Origin: CAYRZL01 sp964428795
Lineage (GTDB): Bacteria > Bacillota > Clostridia > Lachnospirales > Lachnospiraceae
Length of the DNA stretch: 6,652 nt
Reading direction: 5' to 3'
NCBI GenBank assembly: GCA_964428795.1
Contig: CAYRZL010000114.1
Span: 1-6,652 of the forward strand
Part shown: piece after piece, positions 5,565-6,652 of the stretch
Layout: every line of letters starts with the position of its first letter
Position numbering within the stretch: the stretch's first letter is position 1
Notes under the pieces: model-generated
Told to the model about the DNA's origin: nothing
The model's input: only the letters and a program-made list of their open reading frames with translations
The model's database searches: none
Made by a program: the position numbers and the translations under genes

Positions 5565-6506
5565 TTACATTACATTCTGCGGTGTACCGTTTAGATACTG
5601 AACCACATTTTCAAATGCGATCACCGCACGCTTTATCATCGCTTCTTTGCTTGCAAAAGCAACATGAGGTGTGAGAAGTGTATTCTTTGCATTTACAAGA
5701 GGATGCTCCCTGGCAATGGGAGGTTCCGTCTCAAATACGTCAATGCAGGCTCCTGCGATCTTATCTGTATTGAGCGCCTCTGCCAGAGCCTCACTGTCAA
5801 GCACAGGTCCCCTTGCCAGATTGATCAACACCGCAGAAGGTTTCATCAATGCAATTTTTTCTGCACTGATCATATGCTTTGTCTCTGCATTAGAAGGAAC
5901 ATGAAGCGAAATCACATCGCTTTGTGCCATCAGCTCATCCAGAGAGACATAGCGGATTGTGGTATTCTCTTTCTTCGTTCTGCTATATGCCAGAACCTCA
6001 CATCCAAATGCTTCTGCGATTTTTGCAACCCGCATTCCGATGGCTCCGGTTCCCACAATACCGAATTTTTTCCCTTCCAGCTCATATCCGATGAGTCCGT
6101 CCTTTGTACCCTCATTTCTGGTGGCTTCGTCACAAGCTGTGATATTACGGTACAGACTGATGAGCATTCCAAATACCAGATCTGCCACTGCCGCAGTGGA
6201 ATAGCCCGCACAGTTGCTGACTACAACACCCTTTTCTCTGCATGCATCCATATCAATATGATCGATCCCGGTAAATGCAACGTCCAGATATTTTAACTTT
6301 TCGCAGTTCCGGATCACTTCCCCATTTAACGGATTGTTTGCTACTATAATAATGTCAGCATCCTTTCCGCGCCGGATCAACTCCTGTGTGTCAGTTGTCT
6401 TTGTGTCATAATAGACGATCTCAACAGAACCTTTTAACGCCGCTTCCGCCATGGAAAGCAGCTTTTCTTTTTCCACGCCGAGAGGCTCGATAATTACCAG
6501 CTTCAT
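5565..6506 (-). CDS. D-isomer-specific 2-hydroxyacid dehydrogenase
   Basis: The 313-residue cytosolic protein belongs to the family of D-lactate, phosphoglycerate, hydroxypyruvate and glyoxylate reductases, which reduce 2-oxoacids to D-2-hydroxyacids. It has a split catalytic domain and a central Rossmann fold beginning GIVGTGAIG (149-157). The catalytic triad is Arg232 (ARGPVLD), Glu261 (FETEPP) and His281 (TPHVA). At the end of the second beta strand it has YSRT (174-177) rather than the Asp typical of NAD-specific members, so NADP(H) use is likely. There is no ACT or other regulatory domain, unlike many SerA proteins. AAAGGA lies 9 nt before the ATG at 6506. Another ATG 7 nt upstream is out of frame. 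It is the second of two adjacent dehydrogenase genes and is followed by malic enzyme in the same operon. The substrate is unknown; pyruvate, hydroxypyruvate or oxaloacetate are all plausible from context. Confidence 0.93.
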   Translation of the reverse strand: MKLVIIEPLGVEKEKLLSMAEAALKGSVEIVYYDTKTTDTQELIRRGKDADIIIVANNPLNGEVIRNCEKLKYLDVAFTGIDHIDMDACREKGVVVSNCAGYSTAAVADLVFGMLISLYRNITACDEATRNEGTKDGLIGYELEGKKFGIVGTGAIGMRVAKIAEAFGCEVLAYSRTKKENTTIRYVSLDELMAQSDVISLHVPSNAETKHMISAEKIALMKPSAVLINLARGPVLDSEALAEALNTDKIAGACIDVFETEPPIAREHPLVNAKNTLLTPHVAFASKEAMIKRAVIAFENVVQYLNGTPQNVM

Positions 6507-6557
6507 TATCCATTTTCCTTTCCACTAAAAAAGTTGTAAATTTCCATGACTATTGTA

Positions 6558-6652
6558 CTAATATTTCTGTTTCAGATCAATCTCATTGAGCAGCGGTTCA
6601 CCGGCTTCATACCTGCGAAGATTCTCACAGAACAAATCTACCGCACGATCCA
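6558..6652 (-). CDS. 2-hydroxyacid dehydrogenase, C-terminal end (partial)
   Basis: Thirty codons and a TAG stop are open from the window edge on the minus strand. They encode a peptide beginning DRAVDLFCENLRRY and continuing EAGEPLLNEIDLKQKY. The helix FCENLRRYxAGEPLLN is typical of the extreme C-terminus of D-2-hydroxyacid dehydrogenases, so this is probably a second family member upstream of the complete one. It ends 51 nt before the next gene with no terminator visible between, suggesting one transcript. The ending differs from its neighbour (NVVQYLNGTPQNVM), so the pair is not a recent exact duplication. The catalytic part lies outside the window. Confidence 0.75.
   Translation of the reverse strand, partial: DRAVDLFCENLRRYEAGEPLLNEIDLKQKY

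Noticed and set aside
5664..6296. A 210-codon open frame on the plus strand opposite the 2-hydroxyacid dehydrogenase
   Set aside because: Cys/His-rich, antisense to conserved catalytic motifs, with no credible ribosome binding site or family resemblance.

Overview
The window looks like chromosomal DNA from a low-to-moderate GC Gram-positive anaerobe of the Clostridia. Lachnospiraceae is my best guess, from overall gene style, AT-rich spacers, strong AGGAGG-type ribosome binding sites and sigma-A-like promoters; this is inference, not proof. It carries mostly housekeeping genes. I found no RNA gene, CRISPR array, insertion sequence or complete phage gene, and no gene-free stretch longer than about 260 bases.

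Layout, left to right. Positions 1-172 are non-coding. They hold two hairpins and a pair of GTTGCCA direct repeats just beyond the 3' end of guaA (GMP synthase, minus strand, 173-1717). A divergent promoter region (1718-1975) separates guaA from a plus-strand CbxX/CfxQ (SpoVK-like) AAA ATPase at 1976-3070. That gene converges on idi (type I isopentenyl-diphosphate isomerase, minus strand, 3116-3685), with a strong hairpin terminator between the two stops. idi has its own recognisable extended -10 promoter.

The right half (3822-6652) is one minus-strand block. In transcription order it holds the C-terminal end of a 2-hydroxyacid dehydrogenase cut by the window edge, a complete second 2-hydroxyacid dehydrogenase (5565-6506), a short-form malic enzyme starting 13 nt after it (4391-5551), a hairpin terminator, and a 5'-truncated lrgB remnant (3822-4331). 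The enzymes act on 2-oxo and 2-hydroxy acids around pyruvate and malate. LrgB-family proteins have been linked to pyruvate transport in other Firmicutes, so the block reads as a 2-oxoacid/pyruvate operon whose transporter gene has decayed.

I see no convincing new biological system here. The points most worth a second look are the broken lrgB beside the malic enzyme, the tandem dehydrogenases with an NADP-like cofactor signature, and the repeats and hairpins downstream of guaA, a gene end known to be used by integrating elements.
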